This document shows, in pieces, positions 1 through 14,764 of a stretch of 64,000 nucleotides of DNA (the first letter of the stretch is position 1; every line of letters begins with the position of its first letter). Both the position numbers and the translations under genes were made by a program. Under the pieces are notes generated by a model, which did not search any database, had not been told where the DNA came from, and saw only the letters and a program-made list of their open reading frames with translations. Source of the stretch: Melastoma dodecandrum (lineage: Eukaryota > Streptophyta > Magnoliopsida > Myrtales > Melastomataceae); NCBI GenBank assembly GCA_029817715.1, contig JARUPY010000503.1, positions 186,001-250,000 of the forward strand, written 5' to 3'.

Positions 1-687
1 TGTCCTTTCTTGCTTTGCTTCAAACTCAATTATGCAAAATTTGTTTGGAGGGTTGGAGTTGGATCAGATGGAAGAGAGAAACCTGCGACTGAGAGGGAGC
101 ACTTCCTAGGAATCATCGTCGGCCCCTACCCCCCCAAACCAAACTGCACGTTCTCTGTTCTCACCCTTCTTACCTCGACCACCCCTAAAGTCAGTCCCCG
201 AGTCTTCTTCTCCTCCCCTTCCCACACTCTTTCCCTTTCCCAATAATAATGATAAATAAAGAACTAACCCCGACCCAAAGGAAGAAATCTATCCACGACC
301 CCCCACCAAATTCTCTCTCCCTCTTCCACCCTTCTTTTTAAATATCACTTCTGTTCCCTTTGCCTTGTATTGTGTTCTGCCCTCTGTAATTTGCAGTTCT
401 TTGTTTCTTTTCCTTTCCTTTCTTTTTCTTTTGTCGGAATCCACCCTACAAAGGACTGTTTCCCTCCCCGTTGCTGCACATAAATCACCCTCCCCAATAC
501 CAAAGGAACGAATGGAGCAGCAGGTGCAGTTCCAATAGCTGTAGGGGGTTGAAGGCGAACTACAACCACCACCACTTCTCATAACCCGTCATTCCTTTCA
601 CCTTTTTTATTTAGTTTGGAATGAAAAAGATCAAGTTTTGACTACATATACGCCATCTTTTGATGCCCGGTTGTTCAGGAGGAGTGT
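1..687 (+). promoter_or_regulatory. upstream region and probable 5' leader of the RING-CH gene
   Basis: Pyrimidine-rich, AT-rich DNA with no convincing coding frame. A splice-acceptor-like TTGTTCAG ends at 678, ten bases before the chosen start codon, so the leader may contain an intron. I see no clear TATA box that I would defend. Confidence 0.35.
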
Positions 688-2399
688 ATGATGGGTTCAG
701 TTATTCAGTTGTCCCACTCCGACCTCCTTGATCTTGAGGAAGGGGGTGGTTATGTTCCCCGTCACGGCCGCCGCAACTCCTCTGCTGGGAGCGATGATAG
801 TGGAGAAGGGCATGACGATGCCAGCGAAGAAGGGAGCGTGAGCTTCTCCGATGCCGATGTTGGGTCGTGTTACTCGCACTACTATTCCACCGCCGGGGGT
901 TCGTATGATGAGTACAGTTTCGGGTGCATGTCGGATGGGGACATCCCGGGGGGTTCGGGTTCCGGGAGGGCTTCGTCGGTGACTGAATCGGAGTGTTCCG
1001 TCGAGGTTGTGGAGGTGGAGGTGCATTTGGCTAAGGTGGAGAGGGACAAGGATTGCAGGATTTGCCATTTGGGTTTGGAGAGCAATAGTCAGGAGTCTGG
1101 AGTGCCGATTGAGTTGGGGTGTTCCTGTAAGGATGATCTGGGTGTTGCCCACAAGAACTGCGCAGAGGCCTGGTTCAAAATTAGGGGAAACAAGTTGGTC
1201 TAAACTCTCTCTCTCTCGGCTTGATATATGTTTCCTAATCAGGATTTTTGTTGTTGTTGTGCTTCTTGAAACTTGATTTTCTGGTTTGTGATTGATTGAT
1301 ATCAATGATTTTGTTTTTTGTCTGCTTTTGGTTTTTCTGGGAGTGAAGTCAGCAGCATTCTCGCGTGGTTCTCCATGTAGTCTTTTTGTTTACATCGTAA
1401 TCACTAAGAGTTAATCAACATCATCATCTTCTTCTTCTTCCTCTTCATACAACATTTGAAAATGGTAGGGGAGGCAAAGAGTGAATCTCCCCCATCAATT
1501 AAAGTTTTTTTGTTCACGTGATTTTGGGTTTGGTGGGGTGGGAGTGGGAAGAGGTGGTGGCATTTTGACGTGGAATCTGAGGGGAAAATGGGGCAAAGTT
1601 AAAAGGAGTTGTCAAGCTGAATTGCTTAAAGGGGAAGAAGCTCAAAGGTATTCTGGTTGTGTTTCTAACTGAGCCGCTGCATGTTACTTTTGTCGAATGA
1701 TTTAAGAATCTTCCTATTAGTGTTTGCTTTCTGGATTCTTTCATGCTTTTCCAAAGGCCAAGTATTGAGCACTAAGGAATGTGTGTGGTTTTTGCCTTCT
1801 GCTATCCTTTTTCTTTTGTGTGTGGCCACCTGAGTTTCCAGTGCTTCAGAGAACCTAAATCCACTCTGCCAAACTTCACTTGGTGTTCACTCAAGCACAT
1901 GGGCACTTGTCTTTTTTGTTACAGTATGTTGCGTGACGCTTTGCAATTGCAACTGTACTTGCTTTTGTCTCAATTGTAAGGTACTGTTTTGTTTCAGCAT
2001 TTTGTGTTGCGGTTCAGTGAAGCACAGAGTGTTCTGATTTTTGAGTACGTGAATGAATTAGTTGTGGTTGAGTTTTACCTGTCCCTAGCATGCTGGTTTG
2101 TGTAGTTCCTTAAATTATGAGGGCCACTTTTAACGAGTATCACTGTTTGTTGTAGGATTTGCGAGATCTGTAATTCGATTGCACGTAATGTCGTGGGGGC
2201 TAACGAGATGGAATCAACCGAGCAACCTTCCAACGAGGTCGAAAATGTCGTGGCTTCTTCCGCCGTGACAGCTCATACTGCTCCTTCCGAGAGGCGATAC
2301 TTCTGGCAGGGTCACCGGTTCCTCAATTTCCTCCTCGCTTGCATGATATTCGCATTCGTCATATCATGGCTTTTCCATTTCCATGTGCCGTCGGCATAA
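688..2399 (+). CDS. RING-CH (RINGv) zinc-finger membrane protein, probable E3 ubiquitin ligase
   Basis: Two exons: 688-1193 and 2156-2399, giving 249 residues. The donor CAA|GTTGG and acceptor TTGTAG|G join in phase and complete the zinc finger. Residues 123-174 form a C4HC3 RING-CH domain with exact spacing: C123-x2-C126-x18-C145-x-C147-x7-H155-x2-C158-x12-C171-x2-C174. The first 120 residues are acidic, Ser/Gly-rich and probably disordered. A hydrophobic segment at about 224-243 sits almost at the C-terminus and would be a tail anchor. RING-CH proteins recruit E2 enzymes and ubiquitinate membrane cargo; that role here is inferred from the family. ATG codons at 688 and 691 are tandem and I used the first. 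The target is unknown. Confidence 0.9.
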
Positions 2400-3053
2400 A
2401 TCTCAGGAAATTCTTGTCAGAACGGAGTAGAACAAGACAACAGCGGATCAATCAAACAACGGAGCTCGTAAAGCTTCTACAGATGATGCATATGGACCTC
2501 GCGGCTCAATCAGCTTCTGTAGTGCCCAGTGGTTGCTGCACATATCATTACACCCTTCAGGATCCGAGAGCCTAACTTGATCCGGCAAATCAGTGGTGAA
2601 ATGCTAATGTGGGCACTGCAGATTTTCCTCCACATTGAGTTCTATTCTTCAATGTTATTTAAGGTTAATTCTGGTTCTTGATTTGCTGTTGATGTCGAGC
2701 CAAGCCAGGGGGGACAAAGAACAATTTGGTTCAAAGATATGAACAAAATCTTTGGTTAGATAACAATGCAAGGGTCAGTTGCCCTGAAAGCAGAGTTGTC
2801 AACGTCATCTCAAGGCAATCAACTATCACAATCTGTATTAATATCCGAATGAATCAAGAGAACAAACGATGGATTCTCGCATCACAAATTTGAAGGAACT
2901 TGAAAAACAATGCAAGAAAAACAGCAGTCTCTCATACTCCAATCCAGCTAAAGTTAATAAATACAAGATACCAATCACTGGCCATTTCCACATATAAGGC
3001 ATGCATAGGTATTTCCAAAATGGAAGAGAGAAAAGAGAAGAACACTATACACT
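2400..3053. other. convergent 3' region between RING-CH and BSK genes
   Basis: AT-rich DNA between two genes that converge. It should hold the 3' UTRs of both. I see no other gene or repeat in it. Confidence 0.5.
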
Positions 3054-6749
<3,696 letters not shown>

Positions 6750-8575
6750 TGAACCGACGTGGGTGGCGGAAGAGAAGGGGAAGGGGGGTCGGACTCCGGT
6801 CAAAGGATCAGACGGGCTTTGGTTTTGGTGGGAGGAGGAAGGAGATCTGACAGGCGGAGAGCTGTTCAACGGTTTAGTGTTCCTCTCTTATTTTAATTGT
6901 TTTAGTTATTGTTTTTTACTACAACATGCGAGTCGGTTTTGCTTTGCTTTTGATATTTGGGAGGAGTTGGGGGACGGAGAGAAACTGTTTGACGTCTGTG
7001 GGGACGATGATGGATGGCTTTGGTTGTTCTCTCTCTCTCACTCTCTCACTCTCTCTTCTTTATTATTATTATTAATCGAAATCGTTTCCTTCTTTGTTAG
7101 TTTATCAGTCTATAAATCATAAAGAAAAAAGACGTCATATTCAATGTAGCAAATCCACATGATTTAATTCTCAATCCACACCAAAGAATTAGAGGAATGA
7201 GTTTGGTAGTGGTTTATTTCGTTGCACCATAGAAAAGTGGGATTGCTTTAAGCCCTTTTTGGTTGTTGCTCTTAATTAAAAAGAAAAGTTAATTGTAATA
7301 AAAGAAAAAAAAAACTACTTTACCCTTTACCTTTTTCCACCTTTCTATAATCCCATCATTCGGGTCTTGCTCATTTACATCAACTTTTCATTTTTTTTTT
7401 TTTTAAATTATCCCCTTAATTTTCTGGCCTTTTTGGTCCACAAGGGCTTTCTCCTAACTTTGAACCATTTGTTATGACACGAAACTTGAACTTTCACAGT
7501 TGAAGATTCAAGTCAATTATGCCGATGAAAAGGGAAAATAGATAGACCCAAATAAGTTACTGTAGTCCCACTGATTTGGGTTGGCAGATTATGAATTTTT
7601 TTTTATAGGTTTCATGAATCATGGGGAGGCATTGGTAGTTAACCTGATATGAAACTGTTGTTAAATGGGCAGAGTACTCACATTATCCAAAAACTCCTTT
7701 TTCTTTTCAATAATCTTTTTTTTATACCCAGCTTTCGGCAGATGCTCAGATGTCAATCGTGGGCTGTGTTTGTCTGGAGAGAAAGGGATTGAGGGGAGGG
7801 AAAGACAGAAGGGATTGCAAAGAACTGACAAGCAACAACTTACCAGAGGGGAAAAGGGTGAAGTGAAGATAATTGTGTCGGATATGGTAGGAATTATGAT
7901 TGATATCACCTCATCAGGGTTCAACCAGGCCCCCTCCCTACAATTTGAACATGCAAAAGTGATGAGAGTCCACAAGCCTGTAAACTTTTATAGGCATGCC
8001 TCAATCATCACACCATGAACATTCAAATTTTTTTTTTTTTAAAAAAACACCCCCCATTTTCTTTTTCTTCTTTTTTAACCTTCTCACCAGCACGATTTCC
8101 GCCAAAATATTGATGATTACATTTTAGTATCTCCAGTGGATGCTATACATAGAAACGGTTGTACTGTCTAGAGAGGGACAATTGGCAAATTCGAATTTTG
8201 ATTTGGGAAAATGTCATGCATGCTCTGCATTCTGTCGTACATGGTGGAATGGGCAGAGTGATGGGGTTTGGAAGGATTGATTTAACTAATCTTCTTATTC
8301 CACTCTATCTTCTGTTATTTGAGACAAGAGTGAACATTCCCGTGAGAGTAGAGAAGGGACCGTCCATTCCTTTGGCATCCAGCCTAATGCTTAATCAAGG
8401 AGTTGTGGTCGCTAGGTTGAGTCGACATTATTCTTTCCTTGTACATTTCATAAGAGAAACTATTATCCTCCTAGTCCTAATGCAGATGCAGAAACCAAAA
8501 ATGGTCTATACCAGCTGATAAGGTAAAGATCCCCAGTTTTAGGAACTTAAATGCTATAGTCTTGGATGATTCCTA
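6750..8575. other. intergenic: BSK promoter and leader, 3' side of the DUF3527 gene
   Basis: No supported gene. The first 400 bases downstream of the BSK start contain CT repeats near 7030-7050 on the + strand and should hold its promoter. The rest is AT-rich with long T runs (around 7390 and 8030). Open frames here have no recognisable domain. Confidence 0.5.
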
Positions 8576-11264
8576 CTATACTCGGTCTAGAGGAGTTAAT
8601 GGAAGGTGCTTAGGTCGAGGAGTTTTTCCCGGGCCTTCGACTTTGGGTACCGGTGGAAGCTTAGATGAGGAGTTTTGGTCGTATGACAGTTCCCCGGAAT
8701 CCTTGTGTCCGGCGAAATGGCTGGTGTTGAGGGGCTTAGAAGGAGCCCGGGAGCTTATGAAGGCAACACATATTGAAAACGCTTGTAAAGATGAGATGAA
8801 CGAATCGAATTTCACTGTGTAGACCCCCTCTTTCTCTGGCTTCAAGCTGAAAATCGGCACATTTGAGTTTGATTCCCCCTGCAGGAAACAAATATCAGAG
8901 CAGTTAAGACATGCCACAAGTGTTTTGTTTGAGATGCTGCAATCTCAGGGTGAATCTTTTTACCTGCAGAATAAGTTCGAAACATTTAGATGTCGAGCAA
9001 CTATCAAGGGGCTTTGGCATTTCGCAGGACACTTTCTTATTCGAAAGAATGTTGAGTTTGCAACCGACATCCCAACCTCCACAGTCGCATGACCCACCAG
9101 ATCTCCACCTGCTTATCAAAGACGAAGGTTCTCCGTTGTCTGGCAAGCTATGGATTGCTCCAGGAATAATAACTGTCGTGCTACCATAATCATTGGAAGC
9201 AATCTCACAAGAACATCTTTTCCCAGGAACAATCCCCTCGACTAAATCAATGTACTTGTTCTGATGCTTGCAGGCATGAATAGGGACCTTGGAAACAATG
9301 GCCGCAAACTCCACTCGTCCAGCAGAGTCGCTGAATCTGTTTTCCTTACCAGAGTTTCCCATCTCAGAGCTGAATAGAACATACTCCCTTTCAACAGGAT
9401 TCCCGGTCAAGTTCTCCGACCAAGTCATGGACATATGACCAACTTCGCTGCAAACAAAGTCGCCACTTTTCGTCTTAGATCCTTGACCAACCCAACTCCC
9501 ACTCTTTCTCTTATTTTCCTCAAGAGAGTAAAAAGTGAAGGCCCTTTTGGATGACACACTGTTTTCAGATGATGTCAAATCCTTCGTTGAACAAATGAGG
9601 ATTTGGTGGTTATTTCCAACTACAAACTTCAGAACGGGGCCTTCATTTAAAACCGCAAATTGCAGAAGAGCTTGAAAAGTTAATCCTGGCTTTTTCTCAG
9701 GACGTGATTCATTGCCATTCAAGGAGCTCTGAATCGACGAATTCAGATTTACCCGAGCATCTTCAACACAATTATTTGAAGTAGCAGGCTTATACTTCAG
9801 AATTGGATCAAATAACTTTCTCACAGAGCTGAATCTAGATTTGGAAGGTGAGTTTTGTTTCTCTTTGATCAGGAGAGAATCGGCAGATCTTATAAGACCG
9901 GATCTACCAGGAATAATGGTGGAAGTATTGCCCACTGAAGATTTGCCTTCCTTGTAGCTGAAACTTCTGCTTAAGCCACTCAAGTTGAACCTCCGGCTTG
10001 GTGGGTCTTTCCGAGATGCAAGTTCAGCACTTTCTTGATGTACAGATTCAAATTTCCACGCTTTGCTTGCGCTTCTAGGGTCAGCTACATTTTTCTGGGG
10101 ATTGTCATTGTCAGGCCGCTGATTTCCGGACTTGAGTACCTGGGAAGCGCTGTCCAAGCAATTTGGTGTTTCTGTGGTAGGAATCCCAGAGGACAATTGT
10201 TTGGTGTTTCTGCCCGATGAACAGATCTGGTGTGCTTCCATCAGGTCCTGACCTGACATTTTCATGCAATCGCCATGCTGAGAAGCCTCTAATGAAGAAC
10301 TGTTTCGTCTTCTTCTTGGGAATAGGACCGTGCCTGAATGCTTTGCAATGCAATCCATCTCCAAAACATTTGTTTCCGAGGCGGGTGGGTCTATCCTTCT
10401 TTTACTTCTTCCATCATTCTCCATATTGTCCTTTTCCTTCAAACTGGCTGAGTGCTGTCTTTGTCTGCTCTTTGACAAGGAAGCTATGTCCACATTCAAT
10501 GAGTTAATTTTCATATCATGCATGACATTAGCACATGCCGTCATTCCTTCTTCATCTCTGTCTTTCACACATCCATTAATTTCGCTTGCCTTTTCATCAT
10601 TACGACCAGCACAATTTTTGAAATCTGACGAAGATATTCCCAACTCGGATGCAGCCCTGTGATGTTTTCCCTTCATAGGGGGAAGTCCTGGATAGCTTCT
10701 GCTCAGTGGCTTAGTTGACTTGTTTATCTTTTCATTACAATCCAGTGCAGTACTGGATAAACTGTCAGTGTTGAGAACGCCCCCAACATTCCAAGATTTG
10801 CTTTTCTGGGTGAACTTCTCCAAACGCCTCCAATCCAGAACTCCAACATTCAAGGCTTTTTCTTGTACAGTTTCTCGTCGCTCGGCATGCTGGAGATAAT
10901 CTGGCAAATGAGTCATGTGCTTGACCAACTCATTGGTTTCCATAGAATCTCCTTTCCCCTTCTGATTCTTCGAATCTCGAGAAGATTTTTGCTGGCTGGC
11001 CCTGGCATCCGGATCCACATTGAGTCTCCAAGACGAACTTTCGCTAGCATTGGCCGAACGCCAATCCCCTTCTACCCTTGATTTTCCTGGATATTTAACA
11101 CCCTCAGATCCTCGAGGTAACTTTACCTGATTGTCCATTTTCTTCAAGTTTTGTTGTGACTTTGAGCTCTTTCTAGCCATCGGTTTAAATTCCTCGTCCA
11201 CAGTTGGAAAAGCATGATAATGCTTCTTTTTTATCTCCGTGGACATTGCATCTGATTTGCTCAT
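8576..11264 (-). CDS. DUF3527 domain protein, function unknown
   Basis: Two exons: 11264-8964 and 8878-8576, joined in phase 0 (CTGCAG|GTAAAA to TTCCTGCAG|GGG) to give 867 residues. The N-terminal 500 residues are Ser/Lys/Asn-rich and look disordered. The C-terminal 300 residues match the plant DUF3527 family: a segment beginning PGLTFQALLQFAVLNEGPVL, a Cys/Gly-rich GGSCDCGGWDVGCKL, and the closing FSLKPEKEGVYTVKF and LQAFSICVA stretches. A splice acceptor just upstream of the ATG (near 11271) suggests an intron in the leader. The family is known only from plants and has no biochemical role that I can state. The tail after the domain, rich in Ser/Pro and ending TPLDRV, is less certain. Confidence 0.9.
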
Positions 11265-14066
11265 CTCTTCTGTAATATAAAAGTCCCGGCTGAATCTCTC
11301 TCTTCCTTGGTGCTAATGCTGAAAGTAGAATAACCTACGGATCAAAAAGATATTTGACGGAGGACCCAAAATCCCAGCCCAACCTCCTGCAACGACATTA
11401 CTCAAACTATAGAGAAACTCAAAAGCAACTCACTCAAACGACGAGGAAGACGTAAACTGATCAACTGGCAACACTAACAAACATAGAAAATGGTACCATT
11501 GGGTATCACCACAGAAAAGGAAGACCCCACGAAAGACTAGAAGCAAACGGAACCACCGGGGTTCCTCCATAGCACATAAACATAAACCAAGTATACAGAA
11601 CAATAACAAGCACTGAAGGTAAAGCAAAGAGGGAACAAGCAAGCGACAAAGATCTCAGGCACGTCTAGTTCTACATCTGCTTACAGTTTTGAGTCCACAT
11701 TCCGCATGAATCATTAGCTCTTCAAGGTCTCTTCCATAAGAGACCGACAATGCCCCTTGCCAGAAAGGATCCAGCCACGGTTTTCTCTCCTTCCTCACCA
11801 AGTACCTGAAACCAAGAAAAAACACAAATCAAAACATCATCCACAATTCCACACAATCCCATACCAATTCAAAAGCAAACACTAAACTCATTGGGTAACA
11901 TGCCAACAGCATGGAAATAACTCGTCTATCAATCCCATCGCCAAAGCCGTAAAGAAAAAGAGAAAGATATAGAAACGAAGCGAACCAAAGCAATCAAAAG
12001 AGACAAATCGGACAGAAAAAGTGAAAGAGGACAGAGAAGGAAAAGGAAAAGGAAAAGAAAGGAACATTAAACTGAGGCACATCCCCAGAAAGGACAAAAG
12101 CAAAAGATGCCCGATCTCAGGAAAACGGCTGAAACCAAAAGAAGGGAAAATAAACCCACATCCAAGAATTCGGCTTTTGCACAACAGAAGAAGACGGAGA
12201 AGAAGCAGCAGCAGCAGCAGCATCAGGCAAAAGAAATCAACCGACAAAAGGAAGAGGAAGACCAAACGGAATCATCACGAGTGACAGGGGGGGGGGGGGC
12301 TTAAGTGGATTAGAAGCAAAGAAAGGAACTTTTTTTTTTCTTTTCCTTACTAACAACCTCAACTCTTACCACAACAATGTTGGGGGGGGGTGAGCAAATT
12401 GCAGAAATTGCATGCACACGGCGGCAACGAGCGAACTAAAGGAGGGGATTTTGGCGGGGTTTTCCCCCTGAAGGGAACAAAAAGAAAGACGAGGCACTCG
12501 GGATTCGAGCTCTAATCATCAATGACGGGAAACACGGGGGATTGAAATGGAGGGAAAGAAAAAAGAAATCATTGCCCCTCCCACCCCACGGCCCTTATCC
12601 TTGTTAAACATGACTCGACTCCTCAGTTTCAGTTCCAGATGTATGTAATAGAAGAGCACCAGAGTCTTCCTCTCCTCCCCCACAGCTCAGAAACACAAAA
12701 CGATGCCGTTTCAGAAGCAAGCAGAGCATCCTAGGCGAACCAACGGCCTAAATCCCAGGTAACCGATGAAGGTGTAAGAACATCTTGTAACGCTTGCATC
12801 AACGACAAGGGGTCATCACATGGAACTCTGAAAGGGAATGGGTAATGTTTGTTTGTTTCCCTATTTCTTCCCTTAAGGAGTATCGCCCTATTAATTACTG
12901 GGTAACCTCAGCCTCAATAATATTAGCGGATGACAAGAGTAAACCAACGGAGAGATAGAGAGAGAATGTCACTGACATTGATTGATTCCCACGAAAAGAA
13001 GAGGGGGGTGGGGACATGGCTTCTGTTTTTTTCTTTTTTGCCTTTCGGCCGACTGACTTTGTCCTTCAGCGGCAACATGCCAATTTGCTCGACCTCGAGC
13101 TCGACCCAAAAGAATCTTCGTCCCTCTCAACCTTTCCTCTTTGCACTCATGCCTCTCTCTCCATTCCATCATGAAGCTCGTTAATCCTCCGTCTGTTGCC
13201 CCGAGGTCCTGGGCTGCTGCTTCATTCGTAGTGTGGATTTTGTGCTGTCCGAGGGCTTTCGGTTTTTAGGCGGGTCGTGGCCGAGGCTCAAAACTAGTCT
13301 CGGACCCAACTTCAACCATCCTCGACTTTCCCGGGTGTTCGCCGGAATCAACGTCTAACTCGAGTGAGTCCGGGGGGGCATCTCATTTGTAACGGAGGTT
13401 GGCATCTTCCAAGCTTAGAACCTGCGTGCACAGCCCTGACTTCTCTGGTCAGGCAATGCTGATATGTCCTACAATGTCGGGACCTTCTTGTTTGAAGGCT
13501 CGGCATTGCGTAAGAGGGAGGTCCTGATTCCCTGGCACGACGGGCGACTACGCAACTCTAATGTCAATGCCAAGTAAACCTTCCAAATTTGAGGTCATCA
13601 TCGGTACACACAACAGAACAGATTTCAAACCACCCCATCTCCATCAGATCGAATGAGGGGATTCATGAACACGGTCCCATGCCAAAACTACATGATATTA
13701 CAAACCCAGCTCGTTCAGAATTGCGTTCAAGGAACATTTTTTACACAGAGGAAGCTCTGTATTTTAGGGTCAACAATCCATATTTATTGTTTGCTTTTTC
13801 CATGGCTGGACATGGACAGGTAAAAAATATGAAGCCCCCTATTTCATCAGGGCCCGCAGGCCACCCACCAAAATCGTATGCAACTATAAGAACACGGAGC
13901 CGAAGAAGCTGCCAAAAGTGATCACAACCTTGGGAAAATCGACATTTTCTTTGGTTTAACCGAGTTGTTGGCAATCAATCCCCTTCTCATTAAATACCTC
14001 CGAAGCACCAAACACTGTGCAACAGCAGTGTAAGGTTTCTCCTTTTTCTGTTTCTTTCAAGAAGTC
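11265..14066. other. divergent intergenic region between the DUF3527 and COPT genes
   Basis: It contains the leader of the DUF3527 gene, probably with at least one intron, and the promoter of the copper transporter. Low-complexity purine tracts lie at 12010-12290, with G runs near 12288-12299 and 12380-12390. I looked for the copper-response core GTAC near the COPT start and draw no conclusion. No other gene is supported. Confidence 0.45.
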
Positions 14067-14504
14067 ATGGACATGTCTCAAGGTGACAATCATGGAGACG
14101 GGACGATGACGATGATGATGATGCAGATGAGCTTCTACTGGGGGAAAGGTGCCGACGTGCTCTTCTCGGGGTGGCCCGGCGAGAGAACTGGCATGTACGT
14201 TCTGTGTCTCCTCTTCGTTTTCTTTCTTGCCGCGTTGCTGGAGATCTTCTCCGTCGCTCTGGATGGTAAGACATCTGGCCCCGGTGGAATCATGGCTAGA
14301 GCTGCCGGTCAGGCTCTTGTCTATGGGATTAAGATGGGTATGGCTTACCTGGTGATGCTGTCAGTCATGTCCTTCAACGGCGGGGTCTTTATTGCAGCTG
14401 TGCTAGGCCACACTTTCGGATTCTTTGTTGTTAAAGCTCGAGCTGCCGCCATTGCCAGCCGGGCCGCGGCCAACACCACCACCGGTGGCTCTGATAAACC
14501 TTGA
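14067..14504 (+). CDS. COPT: Ctr/COPT-type high-affinity copper transporter
   Basis: Single exon, 145 residues, typical for COPT proteins. The N-terminus is Met/His-rich (MDMSQGDNHGDG, then MTMMMMQM), the extracellular copper-gathering part. Three membrane segments follow at about 40-62, 84-104 and 108-128. The second carries the essential MxxxM as MLSVM. The third carries GxxxG as GHTFG, used for trimer packing. The protein would form a trimer and import Cu(I) at the plasma membrane or another membrane. The C-terminus lacks a clear Cys-x-Cys copper-handover motif, which occurs in some family members but not all. The COPT subtype is not resolved. Confidence 0.95.
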   Translation: MDMSQGDNHGDGTMTMMMMQMSFYWGKGADVLFSGWPGERTGMYVLCLLFVFFLAALLEIFSVALDGKTSGPGGIMARAAGQALVYGIKMGMAYLVMLSVMSFNGGVFIAAVLGHTFGFFVVKARAAAIASRAAANTTTGGSDKP

Positions 14505-14764
14505 TCGAGTTCCCAATCCCATAGCCAAAAGGAATGTCAGCTTATTTTCTTTCTGGCTTCATCAACTAAATGAATGACATTACAAAAGAAATTAATAATT
14601 TCAATTGTTTTCTAAACTTCCTCGCCGTAAAATGTTACATAGATATCTCTACAAGGAACCACGACCGAGTACGTACAGTATCATCTCATCCGGCCTATCT
14701 TCTATAACGATTCCAGCAGATTTCGCAGCCTGAGGTTCTGAGGCTTGCTTACAGTATGGAACAT

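Noticed and set aside
697..1305. 202-codon open frame antisense to the RING-CH gene
   Set aside because: It is the complement of a GC-rich coding exon and has no domain; the plus-strand exon has the full C4HC3 finger.
8159..8518. 119-codon plus-strand frame beyond the end of the DUF3527 gene
   Set aside because: No domain and it lies in the probable 3' flank of a minus-strand gene.
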